This document shows positions 1-13,554 of a stretch of DNA of 64,000 nt, piece after piece. The stretch is from the NCBI RefSeq assembly GCF_003073375.1, contig NZ_CP029002.1:3384001-3448000 (forward strand). The letters run 5' to 3'. Under the pieces are notes generated by a model, which did no database searches, was not told the origin of the DNA, and worked only from the letters and a program-made list of their open reading frames with translations. Made by a program: the position numbers and the translations under genes. Within the stretch, counting starts at the first letter, position 1. Every line of letters starts with the position of its first letter. This DNA is from Lysinibacillus sp. 2017. GTDB taxonomy: Bacteria; Bacillota; Bacilli; Bacillales_A; Planococcaceae.

Positions 1-4218
<4,218 letters not shown>

Positions 4219-4374
4219 TAGTTAGTTTGAAAGCTCATTTGCTTTGCTAGCGTATCAACTAAAAGTTGATATCTATTTTTTGCTTCATTTAAGAAGCTTT
4301 GTTTCATTAACGTTGCTTGTTCAGTTTTCAAGGTTCATGTCGTTTTCTGCGTTTGTCTCGCTTCAACGTTTTTA

Positions 4375-4403
4375 AATATACACCCATATGATAAATTACA
4401 CAA
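4375..4403 (-). promoter_or_regulatory. candidate rrn P2 promoter
   Basis: On the minus strand a -35-like TTGTGT (4398-4403) and a -10-like TATATT (4375-4380) are separated by 17 bp, about 160 nt upstream of the 16S 5' end. The position suits the proximal promoter of an rRNA operon. The assignment rests on matches to the sigma-A consensus only. Confidence 0.4.
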
Positions 4404-4469
4404 CCCTTTATTAAAAACAAAAATATTCAGACTTTAATAGAATAGTTTGATTTGAGTTTCTTCCTATTA

Positions 4470-4499
4470 TATATAATGTAAAGTCCTTTTACTTGTCAG
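4470..4499 (-). promoter_or_regulatory. candidate rrn P1 promoter
   Basis: On the minus strand CTGACA (4494-4499) and TATATA (4470-4475) are separated by 18 bp, about 95 bp upstream of the candidate P2. Tandem promoters are usual for Bacillus rRNA operons. Confidence 0.4.
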
Positions 4500-4795
4500 A
4501 TCAAAACAATTTAATTCCCCTATTATTTCTTTTCCTATTGCAGGTCATATTCAATGAAAACACGCCTTATCTTCTTATTATTGTTCCCTTCTATTGAATC
4601 TGTTACTTACACTGACTATTTTAACCATATCTTAAAAGTTTAATTCAAAAAATGTATCCCGATTCTTTCGGTGCTCAATAAATATATTTAGATAAAACGG
4701 TTTTACTACTTCATTTTCTAATGTCTTCGATCTACTTTTAGAAAATTTTTATACACCCCTATTTATATCCTTCTAAATTTAAAGCTATACAAAAA
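4500..4795. other. intergenic, no gene seen
   Basis: This AT-rich stretch lies between the rRNA promoters and the pbuG terminator. No frame here has codon bias or a convincing ribosome-binding site, and no RNA gene was recognised. Confidence 0.6.
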
Positions 4796-4821
4796 AGCCA
4801 GACCTGTGTTTAGGTCTGGCT
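4796..4821 (-). terminator. rho-independent terminator of pbuG
   Basis: A perfect 10-bp stem (AGCCAGACCT / AGGTCTGGCT) with a 6-nt loop is followed on the minus strand by a run of six T. It starts 15 nt after the pbuG stop codon. Confidence 0.9.
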
Positions 4822-4836
4822 GATTTTTAAGACTTA

Positions 4837-6171
4837 TTACATTGAACCTACTGTAAATAAGTAGATTAAGAAGATAACCGCAAAGATGTACATGATTGGG
4901 TTTACTTCTTTCGCTTTACCTTTTAACACCATTGTTAATGGATAGAATACGAACCCTACTGCAAGACCAGTTGCGATAGATGATGTTAATGGCATCATGA
5001 TCATTGTGAAGAATGCTGGTACAGCTACTTCGAATTTATTCCATTCGATTTCACCTAATGATGAAACCATCAAAATACCTACAACGATTAACGCTGGTGC
5101 AGTTACTGCGTTTGTTACTACACTTAATACTGGTGAGAAGAATAATGCTAACAAGAAACAGATACCCGTAATGAGTGAAGCGAAACCAGTACGTGCGCCT
5201 GCTCCAACACCTGCTGAAGATTCTACATAAGAAGTTACTGTAGAAGTACCAAAGATTGAACCTGAAATAGAAGCGATCGAATCTGAGATTAACGCTTTAC
5301 CTGCACGTGGTAATTTGTTGTCTTTTACAAAGCCCGCTTGGTTTGCAACGGCCATTAATGTACCTGCGTTATCAAAGAAATCTACAAATAAGAATGAAAG
5401 AATAACCGATAACATTGTTAAAGAGTAGAACTCTGGATCTGAGAATGCTGAGAATAATTTACCGAAAGTCGGTTCAACACTTGGTGGTGCCGACATGATT
5501 TGAGATGGTAAATCAACTAAACCAAAGATCATACCAACGATTGCCGTAATAGCCATACCGATGAATACGCCGGCTTTCATACCACGAACTAAGAATACGA
5601 TTGTAATTACGATACCGAATAGCGCTAATAATACTTGTGAATTATGTAAATCACCTAATCCAATTACTGTTGCATCACTAGCAACGATAATACCTGCATT
5701 TTTTAAACCGATAAGTGCTACGAATAAACCGATACCTGCACCTACCGCAATTTTAAGTTCCATTGGAATCGCGTTAATTAATTTTTCGCGTAAACCAGTA
5801 ACAGTTAATAATAAGAAGAATACACCTGAAACGAATACTGCAGCTAAAGCGTGCGTCCATGGAGAACCATGTGTTAATACTACTGTATAAGCAAAGAATG
5901 CGTTTAAACCAAGCCCTGGAGCTAATGCTAATGGGTATCTTGCAATAAGACCCATAACGAAACATCCAATCGCCGCAGAAACAGCTGTTGCTACGAATAC
6001 TGCGTCGTAATCCATGCGAAGCGCATCTGGTAAATCTGGAATATCCGATAATGTTAACATATTTGGGTTTACAACTAGGATGTAAGCCATCGCTAAGAAT
6101 GTAGTTAAACCACCTAAAATCTCGCGGCGGTAGTTTGTTCCAAGTTTATCAAACTCGAAATACTTTTTCAT
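4837..6171 (-). CDS. pbuG: guanine/hypoxanthine permease, NCS2 (AzgA-like) family
   Basis: This 444-residue polytopic membrane protein imports hypoxanthine and guanine. It has about 12 hydrophobic segments, with AzgA-subfamily hallmarks such as GGLTTFLAMAYILVVNP near the N-terminus, PGLGLNAFF, and the SSAGVGAGARTGFAS loop. The start was placed at MKKYFEF because a GGAGG ribosome-binding site lies 11 nt upstream; a more upstream ATG overlaps that site. A guanine riboswitch and a PurBox pair precede it, so the gene should respond to guanine and to PurR. Position next to guaA matches B. subtilis. The exact substrate range is inferred from family and context. Confidence 0.9.
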   Translation of the reverse strand: MKKYFEFDKLGTNYRREILGGLTTFLAMAYILVVNPNMLTLSDIPDLPDALRMDYDAVFVATAVSAAIGCFVMGLIARYPLALAPGLGLNAFFAYTVVLTHGSPWTHALAAVFVSGVFFLLLTVTGLREKLINAIPMELKIAVGAGIGLFVALIGLKNAGIIVASDATVIGLGDLHNSQVLLALFGIVITIVFLVRGMKAGVFIGMAITAIVGMIFGLVDLPSQIMSAPPSVEPTFGKLFSAFSDPEFYSLTMLSVILSFLFVDFFDNAGTLMAVANQAGFVKDNKLPRAGKALISDSIASISGSIFGTSTVTSYVESSAGVGAGARTGFASLITGICFLLALFFSPVLSVVTNAVTAPALIVVGILMVSSLGEIEWNKFEVAVPAFFTMIMMPLTSSIATGLAVGFVFYPLTMVLKGKAKEVNPIMYIFAVIFLIYLFTVGSM

Positions 6172-6239
6172 AATGAAATAATCCTCCATGTTGTCGTCTT
6201 ACAACATTTTGAGCAAAATCGACCCTTTAAAAGTAAAAA

Positions 6240-6395
6240 AGACACGCAAAGCTACTGGGCTGCATGTCTACGATTTAAGGCAAAACAAATTCAATACTCT
6301 ATTGTAAAAATATTGAAATCTATTTATAAATCGTAGTCGAATCATTTACGGTGATTCGGTAGAAACTCACGGGCCTTATTCCCGACATTATACGA
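6240..6395 (-). promoter_or_regulatory. guanine riboswitch with terminator/antiterminator platform
   Basis: The aptamer (6331-6395) has P1 TCGTA/TACGA, the conserved J2/3 GTTTCTACC, the L3 loop CCGTAAA, and a J3/1 GACTA whose C at the position-74 equivalent indicates guanine. The platform is also visible. AAATCGTAG (complement of 6268-6276) can pair perfectly with the P1 3' strand CTACGATTT (complement of 6328-6336), forming an antiterminator. The alternative is a 9-bp terminator stem (6240-6248 with 6261-6269, one G-T pair) ending in T6. Ligand binding should therefore stop transcription into pbuG. Confidence 0.95.
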
Positions 6396-6418
6396 CGACA
6401 TATTTAATTTATGTTTGT

Positions 6419-6447
6419 AATATATCATTTCAATTTTCAAATTTCAA
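6419..6447 (-). promoter_or_regulatory. sigma-A promoter of pbuG
   Basis: The minus strand has TTGAAA (6442-6447), a 17-bp spacer and TATATT (6419-6424). This places the transcription start near 6412, just ahead of the riboswitch aptamer. Confidence 0.65.
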
Positions 6448-6451
6448 CCCT

Positions 6452-6495
6452 ATTTACGAACATTTTTTATTTTTTTATCAATAAAGTTCGTGATA
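6452..6495. promoter_or_regulatory. PurBox pair (PurR operator)
   Basis: Two inverted PurBox-like half sites are centred on ACGAAC (6456-6461) and GTTCGT (6486-6491), flanked by A/T as in the AWWWCCGAACWWT consensus and separated by about 17-18 bp. They lie directly upstream of the pbuG -35 element, the usual PurR position. One consensus C is replaced by A in both halves, so affinity is uncertain. Confidence 0.6.
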
Positions 6496-6796
6496 ATGTT
6501 CATAAATGTGTTACATTCTGCTTTTCTTAGTGGTTTTCAACTTATATATCGCATTACAACAACGAGAAAAAAACAACCAGTATCAGGCACCTAACCTCTC
6601 AATCAACTATTGCAAACAGTTGATTAATTTATGATTTATAATGATTGATGGTGCATTTATATACCGTATATTCAATACTAGAATTCTAGAAAGACTCCGC
6701 TCATATAGTAATAAAAAACGAGATAGATATCCTATCCCGTTAATAATTCCACTTTAATCCTCTTTAAATATTCAAGTTACAGTATATTTATTGAAT
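6496..6796. other. intergenic, no gene seen
   Basis: This is an AT-rich intergenic stretch. It contains a small hairpin around 6602-6625 (ATCAACT / AGTTGAT) and another around 6720-6745 of unknown role. No coding frame was supported. Confidence 0.5.
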
Positions 6797-6832
6797 AAAA
6801 AAATAGGGAGATTTTAGTCTTCCTATTTTTTC
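6797..6832 (-). terminator. terminator of the 49-residue protein gene
   Basis: Arms of AAAATAGG and CCTATTTT flank a short loop, and a T-run follows on the minus strand. It starts 8 nt after the small gene at 6840-6989. A-rich and T-rich flanks on both sides could make it bidirectional. Confidence 0.7.
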
Positions 6833-6839
6833 ATTCATA

Positions 6840-6989
6840 CTATTTATCTGTTTGTTCTTGCTTCTTTTTCAAATACTCCGCACGTATTTTTTCAAGTTGC
6901 TGCTTTTTATCAAATTTGTTAGGTTTGTTTTTTTCATGATACTTTGTCACAGCTACCTTACCTTTAGTATCCAATTGATATTTTCCCAC
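6840..6989 (-). CDS. small basic hypothetical protein (49 aa)
   Basis: GTG start with a TAGGTGA ribosome-binding site about 6 nt upstream. The product starts MGKYQLDTKGKVAVTKYHEK and ends in a Lys/Glu/Gln-rich, probably helical tail. It has no membrane segment and no cysteine. It is followed by a good terminator, which supports a real transcription unit. I cannot assign a function. Confidence 0.6.
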   Translation of the reverse strand: MGKYQLDTKGKVAVTKYHEKNKPNKFDKKQQLEKIRAEYLKKKQEQTDK

Positions 6990-7243
6990 TTTATTCACCT
7001 ACTTGTCTTAAAGAGAATCTATTCAACAAATATAATATACCTTATTTTACTGAATTAAACCTTATTAGTGTACTGCTTACCTCGCAAATAGTCAGTAAAA
7101 ACAGTAACAACTTAGCAAAATAATTCATCATCAAATAGCATACATTATACATATCTTTTCGACCTCCTGGGGCTGTCGCTTTGCTTTCGCTACAAACATC
7201 AACTTCCTTGGGCTGTCACTCTTCGCTTTTTTAATAATATATA
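6990..7243. other. intergenic with two degenerate direct repeats
   Basis: No gene is seen. CCTGGGGCTGTCGCT (from 7165) and CCTTGGGCTGTCACT (from 7206) are 13/15 identical, and each is followed by a TTCGC-containing tail. Their role is unknown. Confidence 0.4.
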
Positions 7244-7248
7244 CATAA

Positions 7249-7279
7249 AAAAGCCACCTCAAAAATGAGATGGCTTTTA
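7249..7279 (-). terminator. terminator downstream of guaA
   Basis: A stem of AAAGCCACCTC / GAGATGGCTTT with loop AAAAAT is followed on the minus strand by T-rich sequence. It lies about 80 nt past the guaA stop. A second, U-poor hairpin (AAATTATTTC / GAAATAATTT, 7324-7357) lies closer to the gene. Confidence 0.75.
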
Positions 7280-7357
7280 ATCTAGGGATCTATGCTCCGT
7301 TAGCTATCGCCTTTCGTCGCAGAAATTATTTCAATCTATACAGCACTCGAAATAATT

Positions 7358-8908
7358 TTATTCCCACTCAATCGTTGCTGGTGGCTTAGAAGTAATATCA
7401 TACAGTACGCGGTTAACGTGTTTTACTTCGTTAACAATACGTACAGAGATTTTTTCTAATACGTCATAAGGAATGCGTGCCCAGTCAGAAGTCATACCGT
7501 CGATTGATGTTACGCCGCGGATACCGATTGCGTAGTCGTACGTACGGCCATCACCCATTACACCTACAGAACGGATGTCTGGAAGTACTGCGAAGTATTG
7601 CCAAATATCACGGTCAAGGCCTGCTTTTGCGATTTCGTCACGTAAGATGAAATCTGCTTCACGAACGATTTCTAATTTTTCTTCTGTTACCGCACCAAGA
7701 ACACGGATACCTAATCCTGGACCTGGGAACGGTTGACGCCATACGATTTTTTCATCTAAGCCAAGCTCAAGACCTAAAGCACGTACTTCGTCTTTGAATA
7801 ATGTTTTAAGCGGTTCAATTAATTTGAACTGCATATCTTCAGGTAACCCACCTACGTTATGGTGAGATTTGATTGTTTGCGCAGTTGCTGTACCAGATTC
7901 AATAATATCTGTGTAAAGCGTACCTTGTGCTAAGAAATCCATACCTTGTAATTTAGAGGCCTCTTCATCAAAAACGTAGATGAATTCGTTACCGATAATT
8001 TTACGTTTTTTCTCTGGATCAGAAACACCTGCAAGTTTACTCATAAAACGTTCACGTGCATCGATTTTGATTAAGTTCATATCGAAATCTTCTGTGAAAG
8101 TTTTCATTACTTGTTCAACTTCACCTTTACGGTTTAAGTTGTGGTCTACGAACATACAAGTTAATTGATCACCAATTGCTTTGTGAATTAAAACAGCAAC
8201 TACTGAAGAGTCAACGCCGCCTGATAATGCACAAAGAACTTTTTTGTCGCCAACTAATTCACGGATTTTCGCGATTTCAATGTCGATGAAATTTGCCATA
8301 GACCAGTCGCCTTTAGCTTCACAAACATTCATTACGAAGTTTTTCAGTAAGTCGTTCCCGTAAACCGAGTGACGAACCTCTGGGTGGAATTGTACAGCAT
8401 AGAATTTCTTCTCAACGTTTGCCATAGCAGCGATTGGGCAAGCTGGGCTAGTTGCAATTACTTCGAAACCTTCTGGAACAGCTGTAACGTGGTCGCCGTG
8501 ACTCATCCATACGATTTGTTCTTTTGGTAATTCAGCAAATAATTTATTTTCAGTTGTAACGTTGATTTCTGCTTTACCGTACTCACGCGTTTCCGCACCT
8601 TCAACTTTACCACCATGCGTATGTGCCATAAGCTGCATACCATAGCAAATGCCTAAGATTGGTAAACCTAATTCAAAAATAGCTGGATCTACTTTGAAAG
8701 CAGAGTCATCATAAACTGAGTTTGGACCGCCTGAGAAGACGATACCTGCTGCATTCATCTCTTTGATTTCTTCTGCAGTAATTGTATGTGGATGTAATTC
8801 AGAGAATACACCGAATTCACGAATACGACGCGTAATTAATTGGTTAAACTGACTACCAAAGTCAAGAACAACAATCTTTTCTTGCTCTTTTAATAAAGGA
8901 GTTGACAC
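7358..8908 (-). CDS. guaA: GMP synthase (glutamine-hydrolysing)
   Basis: GuaA converts XMP, glutamine and ATP to GMP in the cytoplasm. The 516-residue product has the normal length. It contains a class I glutamine amidotransferase domain with nucleophile in GICYGMQ (Cys88) and the FHPE His-Glu pair near 175, then the ATP-pyrophosphatase P-loop SGGVDSS near 232, and the C-terminal dimerisation domain ending PPATIEWE. The GTG start was chosen for its AGAGGTGG ribosome-binding site 5-7 nt upstream; a longer reading frame would run through the leader terminator. A purine riboswitch controls it. It follows yebA as in B. subtilis. Confidence 0.96.
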   Translation of the reverse strand: MSTPLLKEQEKIVVLDFGSQFNQLITRRIREFGVFSELHPHTITAEEIKEMNAAGIVFSGGPNSVYDDSAFKVDPAIFELGLPILGICYGMQLMAHTHGGKVEGAETREYGKAEINVTTENKLFAELPKEQIVWMSHGDHVTAVPEGFEVIATSPACPIAAMANVEKKFYAVQFHPEVRHSVYGNDLLKNFVMNVCEAKGDWSMANFIDIEIAKIRELVGDKKVLCALSGGVDSSVVAVLIHKAIGDQLTCMFVDHNLNRKGEVEQVMKTFTEDFDMNLIKIDARERFMSKLAGVSDPEKKRKIIGNEFIYVFDEEASKLQGMDFLAQGTLYTDIIESGTATAQTIKSHHNVGGLPEDMQFKLIEPLKTLFKDEVRALGLELGLDEKIVWRQPFPGPGLGIRVLGAVTEEKLEIVREADFILRDEIAKAGLDRDIWQYFAVLPDIRSVGVMGDGRTYDYAIGIRGVTSIDGMTSDWARIPYDVLEKISVRIVNEVKHVNRVLYDITSKPPATIEWE

Positions 8909-8953
8909 AATTTCCACCTCTTCTAGTTTTTTGCGGCCTATATTAAGAAAAAA

Positions 8954-8982
8954 AACGCGTAGGAAAAAGCTTTCTACGCGTT
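8954..8982 (-). terminator. intrinsic terminator in the guaA leader
   Basis: A perfect 9-bp stem (AACGCGTAG / CTACGCGTT) is followed by T8 on the minus strand. It lies between the purine aptamer and the guaA ribosome-binding site, so it is the likely off-state of the riboswitch. I could not identify a fully convincing antiterminator partner. Confidence 0.85.
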
Positions 8983-9043
8983 CATATATCATCTTTTACA
9001 AGTGGGTATACCTATCCCATTAAGGATATAACAAAACCCACCG

Positions 9044-9108
9044 TCATAGATAAGTTATTTAAGGTAACTTAGTAGATACATCTGGACCGTATTACCAGAC
9101 TTATATGA
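9044..9108 (-). promoter_or_regulatory. purine (guanine-type) riboswitch aptamer upstream of guaA
   Basis: On the minus strand P1 TCATA/TATGA encloses P2 GTCTGG/CCAGAT with L2 TAATACGGT, J2/3 GTATCTACT, and P3 AAGTTA/TAACTT with L3 CCTTAAA. J3/1 is ATCTA, keeping C at the ligand-specifying position. L3 differs from the canonical CCGTAAA by G to T, and J3/1 differs from GACTA. The fold and the L2-L3 GG/CC contact remain possible. It sits between the yebA stop and the guaA leader terminator. Confidence 0.8.
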
Positions 9109-9156
9109 AGGCACTTTTATTTATTTTCTAAATTTTACTCTTTACGATACTTAAAA

Positions 9157-11301
9157 TCAACTGATAGTGCGATTGATTAAATATTCCCAACTTTCTTTCA
9201 CTTCTGTCGTATCATAATTTAGCTTATTTCCCGCATAAATAACTTGCTCATATATAACCGTCAGTTCAGTCATTTTTGCTGTATTTAACTGTTTATCAAC
9301 GCGCTTCGCAAATTGCTGCAATGTCTCATCTGTCCCGCGTTTCAAATAAATACGTTCTAATTGTTTTAATAACACCAAATAACCATCTTCAAAGTTTTTC
9401 GGATCATTTAATTTAGAGCGATTCATCTGTACAACGAGCTTTGGTTGCCATTTGCCGCGCTTTTTCCAAAGAATAAATACCGCAATAATAAGCACAACGC
9501 CCAATACATAAAGTACCCATTTTAATTTAGATAAATTAAACTTACTTACAGCACCACCAGCAGACTCATTTTGTTTTTGCTGATCTTCAAGTTCCGGTTT
9601 CGGTTGTTCCTCTAACTCTGGTAATTGTTCTTCCTGTAAATCAGATACATCAATATCATAATCAATATTTTGTGGATTACTGAAGCCAATTGTCGGTTCA
9701 AATGGCATCCAGCCAATTCCATCGATATAGGACTCTACCCAAGAGTGCGCATCATTATTCGTTACTTCATATGTGTAGATACCTTCTTCTGTTAATACAC
9801 GTTCCCCGCTAGCAAAACCTTTCACCCAACGTGACTGTATCCCAACCGAACGCAGTAACACGACCATTGATGTCGAGAAGTTATCGCAATAACCTAGCTT
9901 TGTTTCAAATAAAAACTGATCGACATAATCTTCACCGCTCGCTGGCACTTGCACGTCTGTCGTTTCATATTTAAAACCACTACGTTTAAAATAATCCTCT
10001 ATCGCACGCGCTTTGTCATATACACTCTCATAGGAATCCGCTATTTCATGTGCTAAATCTATAACACGACTTGGCAATTGTTCAGGTAGCTGTAAATAGC
10101 GGCCATCATCCTCTGTTGATGTTGTCACTTCTTTCAATTGGGTATAACTATATTCTGGTTGACGGAAAATAAACGAATACTCATCAAGCGCGACTTTCGT
10201 TACTTCGTCGTCCTCAACCGGTATCACCTTTTCATTAAGGTAACTATATTTCAAGAGCATTTCTGGTGTTAATCGATAATTGGTTGTTCCGTAGGCTTGA
10301 AGTAAAAATTTATGTTCTTGTAATGCTTTCACTTCGATTGCCTGTTCTTCAACCATTCCTGGAAAAATTGAAAATGGTACAGTTTGTCTCGAACGGAACA
10401 GTTCATCTGCTTGACTGTCTGAATGAACCCAACCTTTTGATGTATAATAATCCTTTGTTTCAACGCGCCAATATTGACGCGACGGGGTTTTAATTTCGTA
10501 AACAACAGTACTATCTCCAACAAATGGGCCCCCAAGGGTTTCATCATTATCCCCATAACCAACCGTTGAAACAGAATTTCCTGAACTCCCACCATTTCCT
10601 GACCAATTTTTTAAATACGGAACAGGATCTGGCCATTGCGGTTCTGCTTTTGGTAACATTGTTGCTGCTACCCCAACGACAGTTACAATGACAATAATCG
10701 GTGTCAGGTAGCGCAAATAGCTTGTCCAGTCTTTTTGCGTATTTGTCGCTTGCATAAGCCGTTTTATAAACAGCATTGATGTCATAATAAGCCCTATAAT
10801 CATGACTTTAATAATTGCCATCGTACCATCATATTTAGTAAACGTATCCAGCGTTGCGATAAAGAACACTGTTAACACTAGGAAATAATAGATTGTTAAG
10901 CGGACCGTTACCCAATACTGAATCAAGTAAATAAGCATCCATATTAAAATGAAAAATAGACTTGTTCGAAGCGGATCACTCACTAAAATCCAATCACCAG
11001 CTAGCAATACCTCGACATTGTATTTTAGCTCATTCGTTAAAAATTGGCGTGTCGTCAATGTGGCATCGCTGTAAATACTAACAATAAACCATGTTATATA
11101 CAGCAGTTTAATTGGCCACGAAATGAAAATGGGCCATCTACATAACCCAATGACTAAACAAATGAGCATGAATAGTAAAAATAATGAAAAATAGCCCGTT
11201 TTTGTAAGCATCATGATCGGTATAAACCATTCTCGTAAAATCAAAAAGATCATAAAATAAAGAATAACTTGCTCAATAATTTCAGAAATGCTCCGTTTCA
11301 T
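9157..11301 (-). CDS. yebA: membrane-anchored transglutaminase-like protein (TgpA/YebA)
   Basis: The 714-residue product has an N-terminal block of about six membrane helices (DUF3488/TgpA_N type, residues ~1-215). A large extracytoplasmic part follows with a transglutaminase core: catalytic Cys in KLGYCDNFST, His in NNDAHSWVES, and the acidic third residue region FEPTIGF. An acidic E/Q/P-rich linker, one more TM helix and a DUF4129-like cytoplasmic tail complete it. The start MKRSISE follows GGAGGTG by 8 nt, and its ATG overlaps the upstream stop (TGATG), implying coupled translation. It is the third gene of the MoxR-DUF58-transglutaminase operon; the substrate is unknown. Confidence 0.88.
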   Translation of the reverse strand: MKRSISEIIEQVILYFMIFLILREWFIPIMMLTKTGYFSLFLLFMLICLVIGLCRWPIFISWPIKLLYITWFIVSIYSDATLTTRQFLTNELKYNVEVLLAGDWILVSDPLRTSLFFILIWMLIYLIQYWVTVRLTIYYFLVLTVFFIATLDTFTKYDGTMAIIKVMIIGLIMTSMLFIKRLMQATNTQKDWTSYLRYLTPIIVIVTVVGVAATMLPKAEPQWPDPVPYLKNWSGNGGSSGNSVSTVGYGDNDETLGGPFVGDSTVVYEIKTPSRQYWRVETKDYYTSKGWVHSDSQADELFRSRQTVPFSIFPGMVEEQAIEVKALQEHKFLLQAYGTTNYRLTPEMLLKYSYLNEKVIPVEDDEVTKVALDEYSFIFRQPEYSYTQLKEVTTSTEDDGRYLQLPEQLPSRVIDLAHEIADSYESVYDKARAIEDYFKRSGFKYETTDVQVPASGEDYVDQFLFETKLGYCDNFSTSMVVLLRSVGIQSRWVKGFASGERVLTEEGIYTYEVTNNDAHSWVESYIDGIGWMPFEPTIGFSNPQNIDYDIDVSDLQEEQLPELEEQPKPELEDQQKQNESAGGAVSKFNLSKLKWVLYVLGVVLIIAVFILWKKRGKWQPKLVVQMNRSKLNDPKNFEDGYLVLLKQLERIYLKRGTDETLQQFAKRVDKQLNTAKMTELTVIYEQVIYAGNKLNYDTTEVKESWEYLINRTIS

Positions 11302-12473
11302 CAATGCCTCACCTCCGAAACCATTCCACTCAACCATTCGTCAGCCACATAATGAATTTGATGATGCTTTACTTGCTCCGTCTGTTGGCCAACAACAAAG
11401 CACAGCACCTTGTTTGCGAAGCTTGTACTAGTATGTAACACTTCTACTAACTCCGGCATCAATTCTCCAGTAATAATGACAACAACTGAGCGATTCATTA
11501 TTTTTTGTTCTTCGTATAATAGGCGGTCGACATTAAACTGAGCATCTGGCTGCACTGTCACCAAATGTTGCATCACTGTTTCGAACTGGCTATCCGTTTT
11601 AATAATCGGCACAAAATAACGGTCAACCCCCGTACTTAAAAACGAAACCTCACCCCGCTCTTTTACCATTTTTTGAATGTAGGAAGCCGTATAATCAACA
11701 ACTTGCTCAAAGTTTTTTTGGACAGCTCGGTCAATGAGAACAAACGTATTTTGTGTTTGACGATCCTCAAATTCTTTTGTACGTAATTCTCCATTTTTCG
11801 CAAATGATTTCCAATGAATCCAAGAAAAGCGATCCCCTGGTACATATTCACGCACCCCTGTTGCCATCGTTGTATCTTTAATTAACGAATACTGTGTCAT
11901 GGCAGCACCTTGTTCATATTGCATACGCATTGGGATTGAATTGACTTTATAGACTTTCGGATAAACGAGAAATAATTGTGGCTTCTCTATTGTCGTCTTT
12001 CGTATCGTCCACCCGAAAAAGTCTGTACAAACAAATTCTAACCCGCGAAAATAATGCTCTCCGCGTTGTAACTGTTTTAATTCGTAAGTCCATTCGAATT
12101 CTCGTTTCCAACCAACTAAAAACAACTTACTCATCTGACCCTTCGCCGCTTCATATAAGTCTTCTTCCATCGCCAATTCACGAACCGTTAAAAATATGAG
12201 TGGAATCCAGCCTGTGTTGCGAAATGTCACTGTTACAAATACGGAATCTCCACGCTCTATATGACTCTTTGATAGGGTACGCGCTATTTCTTTAAAATGA
12301 ATTGGTAAAAGTGCTAATAAAATGGAGTATAACGAAAACGGTAAAATTATAAAAAAGACAAACCAACTTACAAAACCACCTTGAAACATTGCATAGCTAA
12401 ATGTAAAAACCAGCAGGATAACGACCGTAACAAGGCGACCACTATGAAAAAAGAAGTCTCTTATTTGGTTCAT
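11301..12473 (-). CDS. yeaD: DUF58 domain protein (YeaD-like)
   Basis: The product has 390 residues: two N-terminal membrane helices (about residues 12-55), a beta-rich segment, and a C-terminal DUF58 module with the hallmark REYVPGDRFSWIHWKSFAK near residue 205, leading into a von Willebrand A-like fold. DUF58 proteins commonly sit with MoxR ATPases and transglutaminases and are thought to be their partners. The ATG overlaps the MoxR stop by 4 nt (ATGA) and the 3' end overlaps yebA by 1 nt, so the three are translated as a unit. Confidence 0.88.
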   Translation of the reverse strand: MNQIRDFFFHSGRLVTVVILLVFTFSYAMFQGGFVSWFVFFIILPFSLYSILLALLPIHFKEIARTLSKSHIERGDSVFVTVTFRNTGWIPLIFLTVRELAMEEDLYEAAKGQMSKLFLVGWKREFEWTYELKQLQRGEHYFRGLEFVCTDFFGWTIRKTTIEKPQLFLVYPKVYKVNSIPMRMQYEQGAAMTQYSLIKDTTMATGVREYVPGDRFSWIHWKSFAKNGELRTKEFEDRQTQNTFVLIDRAVQKNFEQVVDYTASYIQKMVKERGEVSFLSTGVDRYFVPIIKTDSQFETVMQHLVTVQPDAQFNVDRLLYEEQKIMNRSVVVIITGELMPELVEVLHTSTSFANKVLCFVVGQQTEQVKHHQIHYVADEWLSGMVSEVRH

Positions 12474-13414
12474 TCAGCAACATACCTTTTCACTGGCACA
12501 TGAATATGACGTAACACTTGTTCAATCACTTTTTCTTCCGTCATTCCTTCATAACGCGCCTCTGGTTTTAAAATAATGCGGTGACCAAAAACAAATTTCG
12601 CTAAATATTGAACATCATCCGGGATGACATAGCTTCTCCCTTGTATAAAGGCATATGCTTGTGAAGCACGCATTAACGCGATAGATGCACGCGGGCTGAC
12701 ACCTAAATACACTTTGTCGTGATGACGTGTATTTTGAGCAATCGATACAATATATTCTTTAATATTATCTTCTACATGGATTTCCTTTACTTGACGTTGT
12801 AATTCGATGAGCTGTTCAATGCTTAGTACTGCACTAATTTGTTCAATGGGCAGTGATTTTTCTGCGCGGCGCAATACTTCGATTTCTTCCGCTTTCGTTG
12901 GATAACCCATTTTAATTTTTAGTAAAAAACGATCTAATTGAGCTTCCGGTAGTGGATACGTTCCTTCGTACTCAATCGGATTTTGCGTTGCCATAACAAA
13001 AAATGGCTTAGGAAGCAGAATGGTATCACCATCCACTGTGATCGATCCTTCTTCCATACTTTCAAGAAGTGCTGACTGTGTTTTAGGCGATGTACGGTTA
13101 ATCTCATCAGCTAGCACAATATTACCGACGATTGGACCTGGACGAAATTCAAATTGCAATGTTTTCGGATTGTAAACAGATACACCGATAACATCTGACG
13201 GTAGTAAATCCGGTGTAAATTGAATTCGTTTAAAGCTTGTACCAAGAGATTTGGAAAGCGCACGTACCATCATCGTTTTCCCTACGCCTGGAACATCCTC
13301 TAATAAAACATGTCCTCCCGCAAGTAACGACACAATACTTAACTCAGCAATTTCTCTTTTACCAATCATAACTTTTTCGATATTTCTGATAATTTTTTCG
13401 ATATGTTCATTCAT
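12470..13414 (-). CDS. yeaC: MoxR-family AAA+ ATPase (YeaC-like)
   Basis: The 314-residue AAA+ ATPase has Walker A GGHVLLEDVPGVGKTMM (about residues 31-47), Walker B NIVLADEINR near 103, sensor-1 in FVMATQNPIEYEGTYPLPEA, and a C-terminal AAA-lid ending VPVKRYVAE. MoxR ATPases act as chaperone-like remodelers of VWA/DUF58 partners. It is the first gene of a three-gene operon with a GGGGGAT ribosome-binding site. Order matches yeaC-yeaD-yebA of B. subtilis. Confidence 0.92.
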   Translation of the reverse strand: MNEHIEKIIRNIEKVMIGKREIAELSIVSLLAGGHVLLEDVPGVGKTMMVRALSKSLGTSFKRIQFTPDLLPSDVIGVSVYNPKTLQFEFRPGPIVGNIVLADEINRTSPKTQSALLESMEEGSITVDGDTILLPKPFFVMATQNPIEYEGTYPLPEAQLDRFLLKIKMGYPTKAEEIEVLRRAEKSLPIEQISAVLSIEQLIELQRQVKEIHVEDNIKEYIVSIAQNTRHHDKVYLGVSPRASIALMRASQAYAFIQGRSYVIPDDVQYLAKFVFGHRIILKPEARYEGMTEEKVIEQVLRHIHVPVKRYVAE

Positions 13415-13521
13415 CGTTCATCCCCCTAGCTGATTTCAATATGTATTTCACTTAGTTTAAGCATAACGAAAACCATATGCGAGCACAACTGTTTCACTTC
13501 CCACTATATGTAAAAAACAAA

Positions 13522-13554
13522 ATCACCTAACTTCTTTTCGAGGTTAGGTGATTT
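13522..13554 (-). terminator. terminator overlapping the stop of the 112-residue gene
   Basis: AAATCACCTAAC and GTTAGGTGATTT form a 12-bp stem with an 11-nt loop, followed by TTG and T-rich sequence on the minus strand. The first arm includes the stop codon of the 13553-13891 gene. Confidence 0.85.
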
